NCBI RefSeq assembly: GCF_900010755.1
Contig: NZ_CZJT01000109.1
Coordinates: forward strand, 1 to 64,000
Length of the DNA: 64,000 nt
Direction: 5' to 3'
DNA from: Paeniglutamicibacter antarcticus
GTDB lineage: Bacteria > Actinomycetota > Actinomycetes > Actinomycetales > Micrococcaceae
Under the pieces are notes generated by a model. The model was not told the DNA's origin and did not search any database. It was given only the letters and a program-made list of their open reading frames with translations. This document shows positions 34,131 to 42,272 of this stretch, one piece after another. Each line of letters opens with the position of its first letter. Position 1 is the first letter of the stretch. The position numbers and the translations under genes were made by a program.

Positions 34131-36266
34131 CTATCCGGCTTGGGCCAGCACGAACGGCAGCACACCGGGGGCACCAGCTTCACGCAGAACGCGCGCGGCC
34201 TCGGTCAGCGACCAGCGGCTGTCTGCCAGGTCGTCAATGAGCAGGATCGGGACCGGTGCCCCGGCCAGGCGTTCGGCCATGTCGGCGGGAACCACAAACT
34301 GGTCCCACACCGCCGCAAGCCTGAACGCCGAGTTACCTCCCGATTCACCGCGCGGTCCCCCGCCCCGGTATTCGAGTTGCCCCAGGTATGGCAACCTGCC
34401 GATCTCCGAAATCCCCTGGGCAAAGGAACCGAGCAGCTGGGGGCGCTTGCGCGACGGCATGGAAACCACGGCAACCGGACGGTTCTCCCATTTCCATTCG
34501 CTCAGGACCTTGACGCAGGCATCAAGCATGGGCTTGGCGATGGGGCCATCTGGTTCATCGTTCTTTTCAAGCAGTGCGCGCAGGCGTCCACCCCACCCCA
34601 GATCCGTCAGCCGTGCCAGCGCGCGGCCGTCTGAAGCCTGCAATTCGGGTTTGATCTTGCCCTTGAGCGGAACCCCAAGCTTCTCCATGCCACCTGGATA
34701 CATGCGCCGGGCTTCGAGCAGGGCACCGACCCGGCCCAGGGCCGTCTGCGCCGAGTCCCGTGCAGATTCCTGGATGTTGTCGCTGAACCAGATCCCCGCG
34801 CAGTTGTCGCACTTGCCGCAGGGCGCGGCCGCAGGGTCATCGAGCGCCTTGGCGAGGAACTCCATGCGGCAACCGCGTGAATTCTCGTAGTCGATCATTG
34901 CGTTCTGTTCCGCCACGCGGGCGGCGGCAACGCGCGTGTAGCGTTCTGCGTCGTAGTACCACTGGTTCCCGGTGCGGATCCAGCCACCGGCCACGCGTTC
35001 CACGGCACCGTCAACCGCCAACACCTTGAGCAGCAATTCAAGCGGGGTCCGGCGGATGTTGACGCGCGATTCAAGTGCCGGCACCGAAAGCGCCCCGCCA
35101 GCGGCGCCAAGTTCTTGCAGCACCGCGTGGGCGCGTTCCTCATCCGGCATGGAACTGGTGGCGAAGTAGCGCCAGATTTCGCGGTCTTCGGTGCCCGGCA
35201 GCAACAACACGTCTGCGTTGATGCTGCCACGGCCCGCGCGGCCCACCTGCTGGTAGTACGCAACCGGTGAGCTGGGTGCACCCACGTGGACCACGAATCC
35301 AAGGTCCGGTTTGTCAAATCCCATGCCCAGGGCACTGGTGGCAACCAGCGCCTTGACCTCGTTGTTTTTCAATGCAATTTCGGCGCGGTGGCGTTCCTCG
35401 GTGTCGGTGCGTCCGGAATAGGCGAGCACCTTGTGCCCTGCCTCGGAAAGCAACCGGGTAATGTCCTCCGCGGCGGAGACCGTCAGCGTATAGATGATGC
35501 CCGATCCATGGAAATCGTTCAGGTGGGTCAGCAGCCACGCGAATTGCGTGCGTGGCGAGGGCAAGCGCAGCACGCCAAGGCGCAGGGAGTCGCGGGCCAG
35601 CGAGCCGCGCAGCGTGAAGACCTCGGCCCCGCCGACGGCGAGCTGTTCCTGTACGTCGTGGACCACACGTTCGTTGGCGGTTGCCGTGGTGGCAAGCACC
35701 GGGATGCTGCTCGGCAGCGCGGAAATCAGGTCCTTGATGCGCCGGTAGTCGGGGCGGAAGTCGTGTCCCCAGTCGGAGATGCAGTGGGCTTCGTCGATGA
35801 CCAACAGGCCCATGCGCTGAAGCAGGGCGGGGAGTTGGGTGTCGCGGAATACAGGGTTGTTAAGGCGTTCGGGCGAAACCAGCAGCACGTCGAGTTCGTC
35901 GTTGGCGAGCTTGTGCGCAATCGTCTCCCAGTCCAGGGCGTTCGCCGAGTTGATGGCCTCGGCCCGGACGCCGGCGCGGCTTGCCGCGGCGACTTGGTCT
36001 CGCATCAGGGCAAGCAGCGGCGAAACAATAAGCGTTGGTCCGGCGCCGCGGGCGCGCAGCAACAACGAGGCGACGAAGTACACCGCAGACTTTCCCCAAC
36101 CCGTGCGTTGCACCACCAGGGCCCGGCGGCCGCCGGCAACCAGCGCCTCGATGGCCTCGAACTGGCCCTCGTGGAAGTCGGCGTCGTCCCGTCCAACCAA
36201 GTCGCGCAGAATCGCTGTGGCTTGGTCGCGTAGATCCGTCTGAATGCTCACTGGGTGTCCGTCCAT
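34131..36266 (-). CDS. recQ: RecQ-family DNA helicase with a phosphoribosyltransferase-like tail
   Basis: A 711-residue ATP-dependent helicase. Helicase motifs: I VVQRTGWGKSAVYF, II VIDEAHCISDWGHDFRPDYR, III ATTATANERV, V VATSALGMGFDKPDL and VI YYQQVGRAGRG. A RecQ zinc module follows (Cys in GCRMEFL, CGKCDNC). After about residue 480 it departs from standard RecQ; near the end VPILLIDDLADSRWSLTEAA resembles a PRPP-binding loop of phosphoribosyltransferases. ATG at 36266 is chosen; the frame is open to 36383. No strong ribosome site was seen. Confidence 0.88.
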   Translation of the reverse strand: MDGHPVSIQTDLRDQATAILRDLVGRDDADFHEGQFEAIEALVAGGRRALVVQRTGWGKSAVYFVASLLLRARGAGPTLIVSPLLALMRDQVAAASRAGVRAEAINSANALDWETIAHKLANDELDVLLVSPERLNNPVFRDTQLPALLQRMGLLVIDEAHCISDWGHDFRPDYRRIKDLISALPSSIPVLATTATANERVVHDVQEQLAVGGAEVFTLRGSLARDSLRLGVLRLPSPRTQFAWLLTHLNDFHGSGIIYTLTVSAAEDITRLLSEAGHKVLAYSGRTDTEERHRAEIALKNNEVKALVATSALGMGFDKPDLGFVVHVGAPSSPVAYYQQVGRAGRGSINADVLLLPGTEDREIWRYFATSSMPDEERAHAVLQELGAAGGALSVPALESRVNIRRTPLELLLKVLAVDGAVERVAGGWIRTGNQWYYDAERYTRVAAARVAEQNAMIDYENSRGCRMEFLAKALDDPAAAPCGKCDNCAGIWFSDNIQESARDSAQTALGRVGALLEARRMYPGGMEKLGVPLKGKIKPELQASDGRALARLTDLGWGGRLRALLEKNDEPDGPIAKPMLDACVKVLSEWKWENRPVAVVSMPSRKRPQLLGSFAQGISEIGRLPYLGQLEYRGGGPRGESGGNSAFRLAAVWDQFVVPADMAERLAGAPVPILLIDDLADSRWSLTEAARVLREAGAPGVLPFVLAQAG

Positions 36267-36394
36267 GCAACCCAGTATTCCAGCACCCGGGGACGCTTTG
36301 CCGCATGCTTCCCCGCACAAAGCCCGGTGACCTATGGAACAGCTCACCTTCCTGATGCCTAAACAACAATTGCCGGGCCCCAACCGCTAAGCTC

Positions 36395-37882
36395 TTGACT
36401 GTGAGTGTGGAAATCGATCTTTCAGAGTCCTTCAAGGCCTACGACGTGCGCGGCATAGTCGGGGCCTCAATTACTGCCGAAGCAGTCGAGGCAATCGGCG
36501 CAGCATTTGTCGATGTCTTGGGCCTTTCTGGCCAGGACGTCCTGGTGGGTGGCGACATGCGCCCCTCCTCCCCCGAATTTTCCGCGGCCTTCGCCCGTGG
36601 TGCCGCTTACCGCGGTGCCAACCCTAAGATGCTCGGGCTGATTTCCACCGACGAACTGTACTTCGCCGCCGGAGCCCTGGACTGCGCTGGCGTGGTGTTC
36701 ACCGCCAGCCATAATCCGGCAGCCTACAACGGCATCAAGATGGCCAAGGCCGGAGCCGTTCCGGTGTCCTCAGACACCGGCCTCTATGACATCCGCGATG
36801 TGGCCCAGTCCTACTTGGATGAGGGCCTGCCGGTTTCCACCGAAGCCCCCGAGGGCGTCGTCTCCGAGATCGACGTGCTCGCCGGCTACTCCGCATACCT
36901 GCGCTCGCTGGTGGACCTTTCGGGTATCCGCCCGCTGAAGGTGGTTGTTGATGCCGGTAACGGCATGGGCGGCCTGACCACCCCGGCCGTGCTGGGCGAT
37001 GCCATCCTGCCCGGCCTTCCGCTGGAAATCGTCGACCTGTACTTCGAGCTCGACGGAACCTTCCCGAACCACCCGGCCAACCCGCTGGAGCCGGAAAACC
37101 TGCGCGACTTGCAGGCGGCGGTCATCAAGCACGGCGCCGACATCGGCCTGGCCTTCGACGGTGACGCCGACCGCTGCTTCGTGATCGATGAAAAGGGCGA
37201 CCCGGTCTCCCCCTCGGCGATCACCGCTCTGGTCGCCGTCCGTGAAATCGCCCGCGCCAAGGCTGCCGGCGAACAAACCCCGGTGATCATCCACAACCTG
37301 ATCACCTCCCGCGCAGTGCCGGAGGCAGTGGTTGCCGCCGGCGGCCGCCCCGTGGTCACCCGCGTGGGCCACTCGTTCATCAAGGCAGTCATGGCCACCG
37401 AGGGAGCCGTCTTCGGCGGCGAGCACTCGGCCCACTACTACTTCCGCGATTTCTACAACGCTGACACCGGCATGCTGGCAGCCATGCATGTGCTGGCGGC
37501 GCTGGGCCACCAGGACACCCCGCTGAGCGAATTTGCCGCCGAGTACGAACCGTACGTTTCCTCCGGCGAAATCAACTCCGAGGTTGAGGACAAGGCAGGT
37601 GCCGTGGCCCGCGTGCTGGAGGAATTCGCCAACGGCTACGACCTCAACCCCGACCACAGCGGTCTCGTCTGCCCGCCCTGCCACCCGGCATTGGCGAACC
37701 GCGAGACCGTCGTCAGCACCATGGACGGCACCACCGTGACCGCCGTCGACGGGTCGTTCTGGTTCAACCTGCGCCCGTCGAACACCGAACCATTCCTTCG
37801 CTTCAACGGCGAAGCAGTAGACAGCAAGACCATGGAAGCCGTCCGCGACGGAGTCCTGAACATCGTAAGGAACAACGCATGA
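36395..37882 (+). CDS. manB: Phosphomannomutase/phosphoglucomutase
   Basis: A 495-residue alpha-D-phosphohexomutase that interconverts hexose 6- and 1-phosphates for cell-envelope sugars. The catalytic phosphoserine loop is FTASHNPAAYNG, the metal loop AFDGDADRCF, the sugar loop GGEHSAHYYFRDF and the phosphate-binding loop RPSNTEPFLR. The start is TTG at 36395 or GTG at 36401. It is divergent from recQ and overlaps the next gene by four bases. Confidence 0.94.
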   Translation: MTVSVEIDLSESFKAYDVRGIVGASITAEAVEAIGAAFVDVLGLSGQDVLVGGDMRPSSPEFSAAFARGAAYRGANPKMLGLISTDELYFAAGALDCAGVVFTASHNPAAYNGIKMAKAGAVPVSSDTGLYDIRDVAQSYLDEGLPVSTEAPEGVVSEIDVLAGYSAYLRSLVDLSGIRPLKVVVDAGNGMGGLTTPAVLGDAILPGLPLEIVDLYFELDGTFPNHPANPLEPENLRDLQAAVIKHGADIGLAFDGDADRCFVIDEKGDPVSPSAITALVAVREIARAKAAGEQTPVIIHNLITSRAVPEAVVAAGGRPVVTRVGHSFIKAVMATEGAVFGGEHSAHYYFRDFYNADTGMLAAMHVLAALGHQDTPLSEFAAEYEPYVSSGEINSEVEDKAGAVARVLEEFANGYDLNPDHSGLVCPPCHPALANRETVVSTMDGTTVTAVDGSFWFNLRPSNTEPFLRFNGEAVDSKTMEAVRDGVLNIVRNNA

Positions 37883-38361
37883 GCACCCCGGAAAACAAGA
37901 TCGCCGAACTCGACGCGGCAGCACAGCTCGAACTGAACAAGGTCCTTGGCACCGCCCTGGGCGTGGCCCGCGAACAGCTTGAGGAGCAGGGTGTTTTCCT
38001 GCCCTTCGCCATCGCGGTGGAGCCGGCAACCGAGGAGAATGCCGAGCCTGAGCTGCGCCTGCTCGCGGTACAGCCCACCGAGGACCCCGAAGATCCCGAG
38101 GCCGACATCGACGCGGAGGTCATGATGAATGATCTCGTGGAGCTGCTGCAGTCCCAGCGCGACGACTTCAACGCCGTCGCCTTCGTTTCCGATGTCACCC
38201 TCCTTGACGACGCCCAGGACGCCATCCACGTAGTGGCCGAGCACCGCGACGGCGGAGCCGTCGCCATCGTCCAGCCCTACGGGGCTCCGGACCCGGAAAC
38301 GGGCGTCTGGGAGTTCTCCGAGCCAAGTGCGGAAGCTGGAGAAATCCAGGTCTGGGTCTAG
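37879..38361 (+). CDS. Acidic conserved protein coupled to manB
   Basis: A 160-residue soluble acidic protein with no known domain. It starts in an ATGA overlap with manB, so it is translationally coupled. Stretches of note are KVLGTALGVAREQLEEQGVF, VQPTEDPEDPEADIDAEV and VVAEHRDGGAVAIVQPYG. The same neighbour is, as far as I recall, frequent beside actinobacterial manB. Function unknown. Confidence 0.78.
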   Translation: MSTPENKIAELDAAAQLELNKVLGTALGVAREQLEEQGVFLPFAIAVEPATEENAEPELRLLAVQPTEDPEDPEADIDAEVMMNDLVELLQSQRDDFNAVAFVSDVTLLDDAQDAIHVVAEHRDGGAVAIVQPYGAPDPETGVWEFSEPSAEAGEIQVWV

Positions 38362-38383
38362 TCTCCACCGGTTTCCATGAGCT

Positions 38384-38427
38384 GTGGCCCGGGATGGTCT
38401 TTTGGATCGTCCCGGGCCACGGCTTTA
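38384..38427 (+). terminator. Terminator of the manB operon
   Basis: GTGGCCCGGGA (38384-38394) pairs with TCCCGGGCCAC (38410-38420), followed by GGCTTTAT. It lies 22 bases past the stop. Confidence 0.72.
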
Positions 38428-38531
38428 TCCACGTCATTTTCGCGGAACCCGCAAATACCCCACAACTGATTCCCAGTGCTCTCAAACACCTTCCCGGCAG
38501 GCTGCGGTAAACACCTGCAAGAATGGAAGAC

Positions 38532-38969
38532 GTGAAACTCAGCGCCTTTGCCGATGTGTGCCTTCGCACCATGATGTTGCTCGGGTCCCGCCGTGAAGAA
38601 CAAATCACCACCCGGGACATCGCCGAGGAAATCGGCGTGCCCTACAACCATGTGGCCAAGGCCGTATTGGAACTTCGCAACAGGCAGGCAATTGCCGTGA
38701 GCCGAGGCCGTTACGGCGGCTCACAAATCACTGCCACAGGGCTGCAACTCTCTGTCGGCACCCTGATGCGCGAACTTGATACCCGTGACGATGTCGTCGA
38801 CTGTGTCTCCGAGGCCGGGGTCCCCTGCCCGCTGATTTCCATGTGTGCACTGCGCGGCGCACTGCGCCGGGCCCGCGAAGCTTTTTATGCGGAGCTGGAC
38901 CAGCTTCGCATCGAGGATCTCACGGGCGTCTCAAGCACCCGTTTGCTGCCCTTCCCGATCCTGCGCTGA
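38532..38969 (+). CDS. nsrR: Nitric-oxide-sensing Rrf2 repressor NsrR
   Basis: A 145-residue Rrf2 winged-helix protein with an iron-sulfur site. Using the GTG at 38532 the protein begins MKLSAFADV, placing Asp at residue 8, the non-cysteine cluster ligand known in Streptomyces NsrR. Three Cys follow near residues 91, 99 and 105 (DCVSEAGVPCPLISMCALR); the first spacing (seven residues) is a little longer than in Streptomyces. The HTH is TTRDIAEEIGVPYNHVAKAV. ATG at 38523 is an alternative start. The adjacent hmp gene and palindromes support the NO-sensor call. Confidence 0.9.
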   Translation: MKLSAFADVCLRTMMLLGSRREEQITTRDIAEEIGVPYNHVAKAVLELRNRQAIAVSRGRYGGSQITATGLQLSVGTLMRELDTRDDVVDCVSEAGVPCPLISMCALRGALRRAREAFYAELDQLRIEDLTGVSSTRLLPFPILR

Positions 38970-39118
38970 GCCCTTCTTCCACCGGTTTAATTCCAGTTCG
39001 ATTCTTCTGGTTGCGCCTGTGAGCGCCACGAAGATGATTCCGCCCCCTGCCGCACGATGACTGGAACATCAGAAATACCCTGAAATTACAAGGAATTCCG
39101 GGGTTTATACCCGACGAT

Positions 39119-39147
39119 TTGCATCCAAGTTCTACATGGCGTAGAAC
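39119..39147 (+). promoter_or_regulatory. Possible hmp promoter
   Basis: TTGCAT (39119-39124), 17 bases and TAGAAC (39142-39147). The match is moderate, but both putative NsrR palindromes overlap the -10 or the predicted start, as expected for repression. Confidence 0.4.
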
Positions 39148-39149
39148 TT
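39127..39149. promoter_or_regulatory. Palindrome 1 upstream of hmp, putative NsrR operator
   Basis: AAGTTCTAC and GTAGAACTT are exact inverted nine-base arms around ATGGC, 23 bases in all. The centre lies about 31 bases (three helix turns) from palindrome 2. Confidence 0.65.
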
Positions 39150-39157
39150 AAGTATCA

Positions 39158-39180
39158 ATCTTGCATCCCAGATGCAAGAT
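39158..39180. promoter_or_regulatory. Palindrome 2 upstream of hmp, putative NsrR operator
   Basis: ATCTTGCATC and GATGCAAGAT are exact ten-base arms around CCA, again 23 bases. The half-site AGATGCA resembles the AAGATGCA core of proteobacterial NsrR sites. It ends 20 bases before the hmp ribosome site. Confidence 0.72.
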
Positions 39181-39212
39181 AAGAGACACCCTCTTCGTCA
39201 AGGAGCCACACC

Positions 39213-40394
39213 ATGCTTTCAGAGAAGTCCCGCCCGGTCATCGAAGCCACCCTGCCGATCATCGGTGAGCGCATTTCGCACATCACCCCGAAGTTCTACT
39301 CGCGGATGTTCGCGGCACGCCCGGAGCTCCTTGACGGACTTTTCTCCCGCGCCAACCAGAACAACGGCACCCAGCAGCAGGCACTTGCAGGCTCCATCGC
39401 GGCCTTCGCCACGCACCTGCTGAACAACCCGGGCACCCTGCCGGAGGCAGTGCTTGCCCGCATCGCCCACAAGCACACGTCACTGGGCATCGTCGAAGAG
39501 CAGTACCCGATCGTGTACGAACACCTCTTCGCGGCAATCGTCGAGGACCTGGGAGACGCGGTCACCCCCGCAGTCGCCGAAGCCTGGACCGAGGTCTACT
39601 GGCTCATGGCCGATGCCCTGATCAAGATCGAAAAGGGGCTCTACGCCAAGCAGGCCAATGACAAGATCTGGACCGACTGGAAGCTTGTGTCCAAGGAAAC
39701 GGCCGGCACCGGCTCGATCACCTTCCGATTCACCCCGAATGACGAAACCCCGGTCACCGTCGCCGAGGCAGGCCAGTTCGTATCGGTCCGCGTCCCGCTG
39801 CTTGACGGCCTGCGCCAGTGCCGCCAGTACACGCTCAGCGATTCGGTCACTTCCACCACCGAGCGCGTCATCACCACCAAGTTCGACGAGGGCGGCGAAG
39901 TTTCCCCGTTCATGCACCAGCACCTGAACGTCGGGGACGTCATCGAGCTGTCCAACCCGTATGGCGACCTGACCATCGACACCACCGGCGCACCGATCAT
40001 CCTGGCCACCGCAGGCATCGGTTGCACCCCCAGCGCCTCGGCGCTGGCAACCCTGGCCGCCGCGGGCTCTGACCGCCAGGTCATCGTCCTGCACGCCGAG
40101 GCCACCGAGGAAGCCTGGGCACTGAAGGAGCAGATGCGCGAATCCGTCGATGCCCTGCCCAACGCGGAGCTGAAGCTGTGGCTTGAGGACATCAACGCCA
40201 AGGAAGCCGACACTGAGGCCACCGAGGGCTACATGTCGCTGGCCGGCCTGGAACTGCCCGCCGACGCCCGCCTGTACCTGTGCGGCCCGCTGGCGTTCAT
40301 GCGTGCCGTCCGCTCGCAGGCCATTGATGCCGGCATCCCGGCCACGAACATCCACTACGAGGTCTTCGGCCCGGATCTGTGGCTCGCAGCCTAA
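39213..40394 (+). CDS. hmp: Flavohemoprotein, nitric oxide dioxygenase
   Basis: Converts NO and O2 to nitrate with NAD(P)H. The 393-residue protein has a globin domain (1-140) with the proximal His in IAHKHTSLGI and EEQYPIVYEHL, an FAD domain with RQYTLSD, and an NAD domain with ATAGIGCTPSAS and LYLCGPLAFM. AAGGAG precedes the ATG at good spacing. It is the probable NsrR target; nsrR is 243 bases upstream on the same strand. Confidence 0.96.
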   Translation: MLSEKSRPVIEATLPIIGERISHITPKFYSRMFAARPELLDGLFSRANQNNGTQQQALAGSIAAFATHLLNNPGTLPEAVLARIAHKHTSLGIVEEQYPIVYEHLFAAIVEDLGDAVTPAVAEAWTEVYWLMADALIKIEKGLYAKQANDKIWTDWKLVSKETAGTGSITFRFTPNDETPVTVAEAGQFVSVRVPLLDGLRQCRQYTLSDSVTSTTERVITTKFDEGGEVSPFMHQHLNVGDVIELSNPYGDLTIDTTGAPIILATAGIGCTPSASALATLAAAGSDRQVIVLHAEATEEAWALKEQMRESVDALPNAELKLWLEDINAKEADTEATEGYMSLAGLELPADARLYLCGPLAFMRAVRSQAIDAGIPATNIHYEVFGPDLWLAA

Positions 40395-40454
40395 GCCCTG
40401 CCGGTAACCTCAGTCGGGCCTTGCCCGGATAGGCATATGAGGGCAGGTCCCTGC

Positions 40455-40501
40455 GAGGCAAAGGGCCGACGCCGAGAAAATCGGTGGCGGCCCTTTGCCT
40501 C
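40455..40501. terminator. Bidirectional terminator between hmp and the hydrolase gene
   Basis: GAGGCAAAGGGCCG (40455-40468) pairs exactly with 40488-40501, with an inner CCGA/TCGG stem. The flanking genes are convergent. Confidence 0.75.
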
Positions 40502-40543
40502 ATTCAGAAGCCTCGGTTCGATACTGGACCCAGGGTCACGCCG

Positions 40544-41644
40544 TTAGGCGTTCGGCGTCTGCAGCCTCGGGTGGGCCTCGCCCTTTTCCGCCCAGGAACG
40601 GACCGTAGCGTTGAAGAGGATCGGGTCTTCGACATTCCACTGGTGGTGGCGTCCGGCCGCGGTGCGGAATATTGCCTGCGGCAGGGCCCGTTCAAGGACG
40701 GGGAACGCCTTGGCTACGAGCTTCGGTTCCTTGCTTCCGGCAACCACCAGTACCGGACCCTTGTAGTCGTCCAGCTTCTGGGGCAGTCCCCCGGGATCAA
40801 CCTCGTCCATGATGGCGCGCATGTTATCGGCGCGAAGCTTGGTGCCGTGGTCGGCGAACAGGTCCTTTTCATCGGCAACCATGCCGTATGCGCCTGCCTG
40901 GAAGCGCCAGTACCATTCGCTGCCGAATAGCTTGAGCTGCATGCGGCTCATGGTGCGCATCGAAGCGGAGACGCCGGCCGCCGGGACACCGGAAATCATC
41001 AATGAATCGACAAGCTCGGGGTGCCGGGCGGCAACGCGCAGGGCAATGACGCCGCCCAGCGAAAGTCCCACCAGGTGCACTCCGCCGTTGGAGACCTCGT
41101 CGGCGATGAATGCTGCAACGTCGTCCGCGGCACTGTCCAGCCCGGCCCAGTCCTCATCGGCGCGGGCGCCAAAGCCCGGAAGGTGTGGGGTCAGCACCTC
41201 ATAGTCGCTAAAGGCCCGCACCTGTGGATCCCAGCTCCAGTTGGCGACGTTTCCTCCATGGAGGAAAACAATGGTTTGTGTTGGCTTTCCGTCACGCCGG
41301 CCCCGGGTGGGGGCATGGAATTCCGGGTACCCTCCCGGATCACGAGATGCCTTGGCCGCCGACGCTTCGGGATCGGGTCGCGTTGATTCGGGAACCACCG
41401 GTGGGTCAACGGGTTTGGTTGGCGCCTTGGCGGCCTTCGCGGCCCTTGGCGGCCTCGAAGGCTTGACCTTCACGTCGTGGTGGGATGCCGCAGTATTTTC
41501 GGCACCGGCATTATCGGCACCAGTCTTTTCGGTGGGCTTCGCCGGGGCCGCTTCCGCGCCCGTGCCGGGTTCCTGCGGTACCGGGTCGATGAATTCCTCA
41601 TCGGTTCCGGCGCCCGCCGCGCTTGCTTCGCCGTTGCGGCTCAT
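40544..41644 (-). CDS. Alpha/beta hydrolase with a long disordered N-terminus
   Basis: A 366-residue protein. Residues 1-115 are Ala/Pro/Glu/Lys-rich and probably disordered. The hydrolase fold has an oxyanion segment IVFLHGGNVANWSWDPQV, nucleophile elbow VGLSLGGVIA, an Asp near VLVVAGSKEPK and a late His in GRHHQWNVEDP. The substrate is unknown. Its start overlaps the PadR gene's stop by four bases, so the regulator and enzyme are coupled and may respond to the same aromatic or toxic compound. Confidence 0.8.
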   Translation of the reverse strand: MSRNGEASAAGAGTDEEFIDPVPQEPGTGAEAAPAKPTEKTGADNAGAENTAASHHDVKVKPSRPPRAAKAAKAPTKPVDPPVVPESTRPDPEASAAKASRDPGGYPEFHAPTRGRRDGKPTQTIVFLHGGNVANWSWDPQVRAFSDYEVLTPHLPGFGARADEDWAGLDSAADDVAAFIADEVSNGGVHLVGLSLGGVIALRVAARHPELVDSLMISGVPAAGVSASMRTMSRMQLKLFGSEWYWRFQAGAYGMVADEKDLFADHGTKLRADNMRAIMDEVDPGGLPQKLDDYKGPVLVVAGSKEPKLVAKAFPVLERALPQAIFRTAAGRHHQWNVEDPILFNATVRSWAEKGEAHPRLQTPNA

Positions 41645-42168
41645 GGCAGATGCTCCGAGACGGCTTCAAGCCATTCGAGTTCTGCGGCTGCATGGCGGAT
41701 TCCGTTATCGAGCGTTGCCGCCATCAAAAAACTCCGGCGGTCGGCGGCTGCACGCATATCGATGTCCTCACGTTGCGACAAGTATTCGTCAAGCAATTCT
41801 TGGGTGGCCAGCCGCCTGGCCTCGATCATCTCCAACACGCCGTCGCGCTCGAGTTCGGCAGCAAAGAAGACCCTCGCCAGGAATGGTTCGCGCGGTGTGT
41901 GCGCAGTGACCTCGTCCTCCAGCCACTGAACCAGGGTCTCGCGGCCAAGCTCGGTGATGTGGTGCTCTTGGCGGTCGGGGTAATTGCTCTGGGCAATGGT
42001 CAGTACCGTTGCGTGGCCGTCCTTGACCAGCTGGGCCAGGGTCCGGTAGATCTGGGCCTTGTCCGCGTTCCAGAAATGGTTGATCGAAGAGTCGAAGTGC
42101 TTCTTCAATTCGTACCCGGTCATGGGTGACAAACTCAGGAGCCCAAGGATCAAACGCGCAAGAATCAT
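41641..42168 (-). CDS. PadR-family transcriptional regulator
   Basis: A 175-residue regulator. The N-terminal winged helix (LILGLLSLSPMTGYELKKHF and NADKAQIYRTLAQLVKDGH) is followed by a helical C-terminal domain (DUF4180-like, about 90-175) for dimerisation. ATG at 42168 follows AGGA; an extension to 42186 is possible. It is the first gene of a two-gene operon. A partial palindrome upstream, CTTGT/ACAAG (near 42236), is a possible operator. Confidence 0.88.
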   Translation of the reverse strand: MILARLILGLLSLSPMTGYELKKHFDSSINHFWNADKAQIYRTLAQLVKDGHATVLTIAQSNYPDRQEHHITELGRETLVQWLEDEVTAHTPREPFLARVFFAAELERDGVLEMIEARRLATQELLDEYLSQREDIDMRAAADRRSFLMAATLDNGIRHAAAELEWLEAVSEHLP

Positions 42169-42224
42169 GCTTTCATCCTGACACATTTCCGCGACGATTC
42201 AACGCCTAGCCACGCGCTTCAAAT

Positions 42225-42260
42225 CCAACAACCCCTTGTCAGTTACAAGTATTAAGGGGT
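42225..42260 (-). terminator. Weak hairpin after the SLC13 gene, or PadR operator region
   Basis: ACCCCTT and AAGGGGT (about 42227 and 42253) form a seven-base stem; inside it CTTGT and ACAAG also pair. On the minus strand it lies just past the carrier stop (42273) and before the PadR start, so it could be a terminator, an operator or both. Confidence 0.4.
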
Positions 42261-42272
42261 GTACATGGCGGC

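Noticed and set aside
36770..38029. 419-codon open frame antisense to manB
   Set aside because: A GC-rich shadow frame; manB has all its catalytic motifs on the plus strand.
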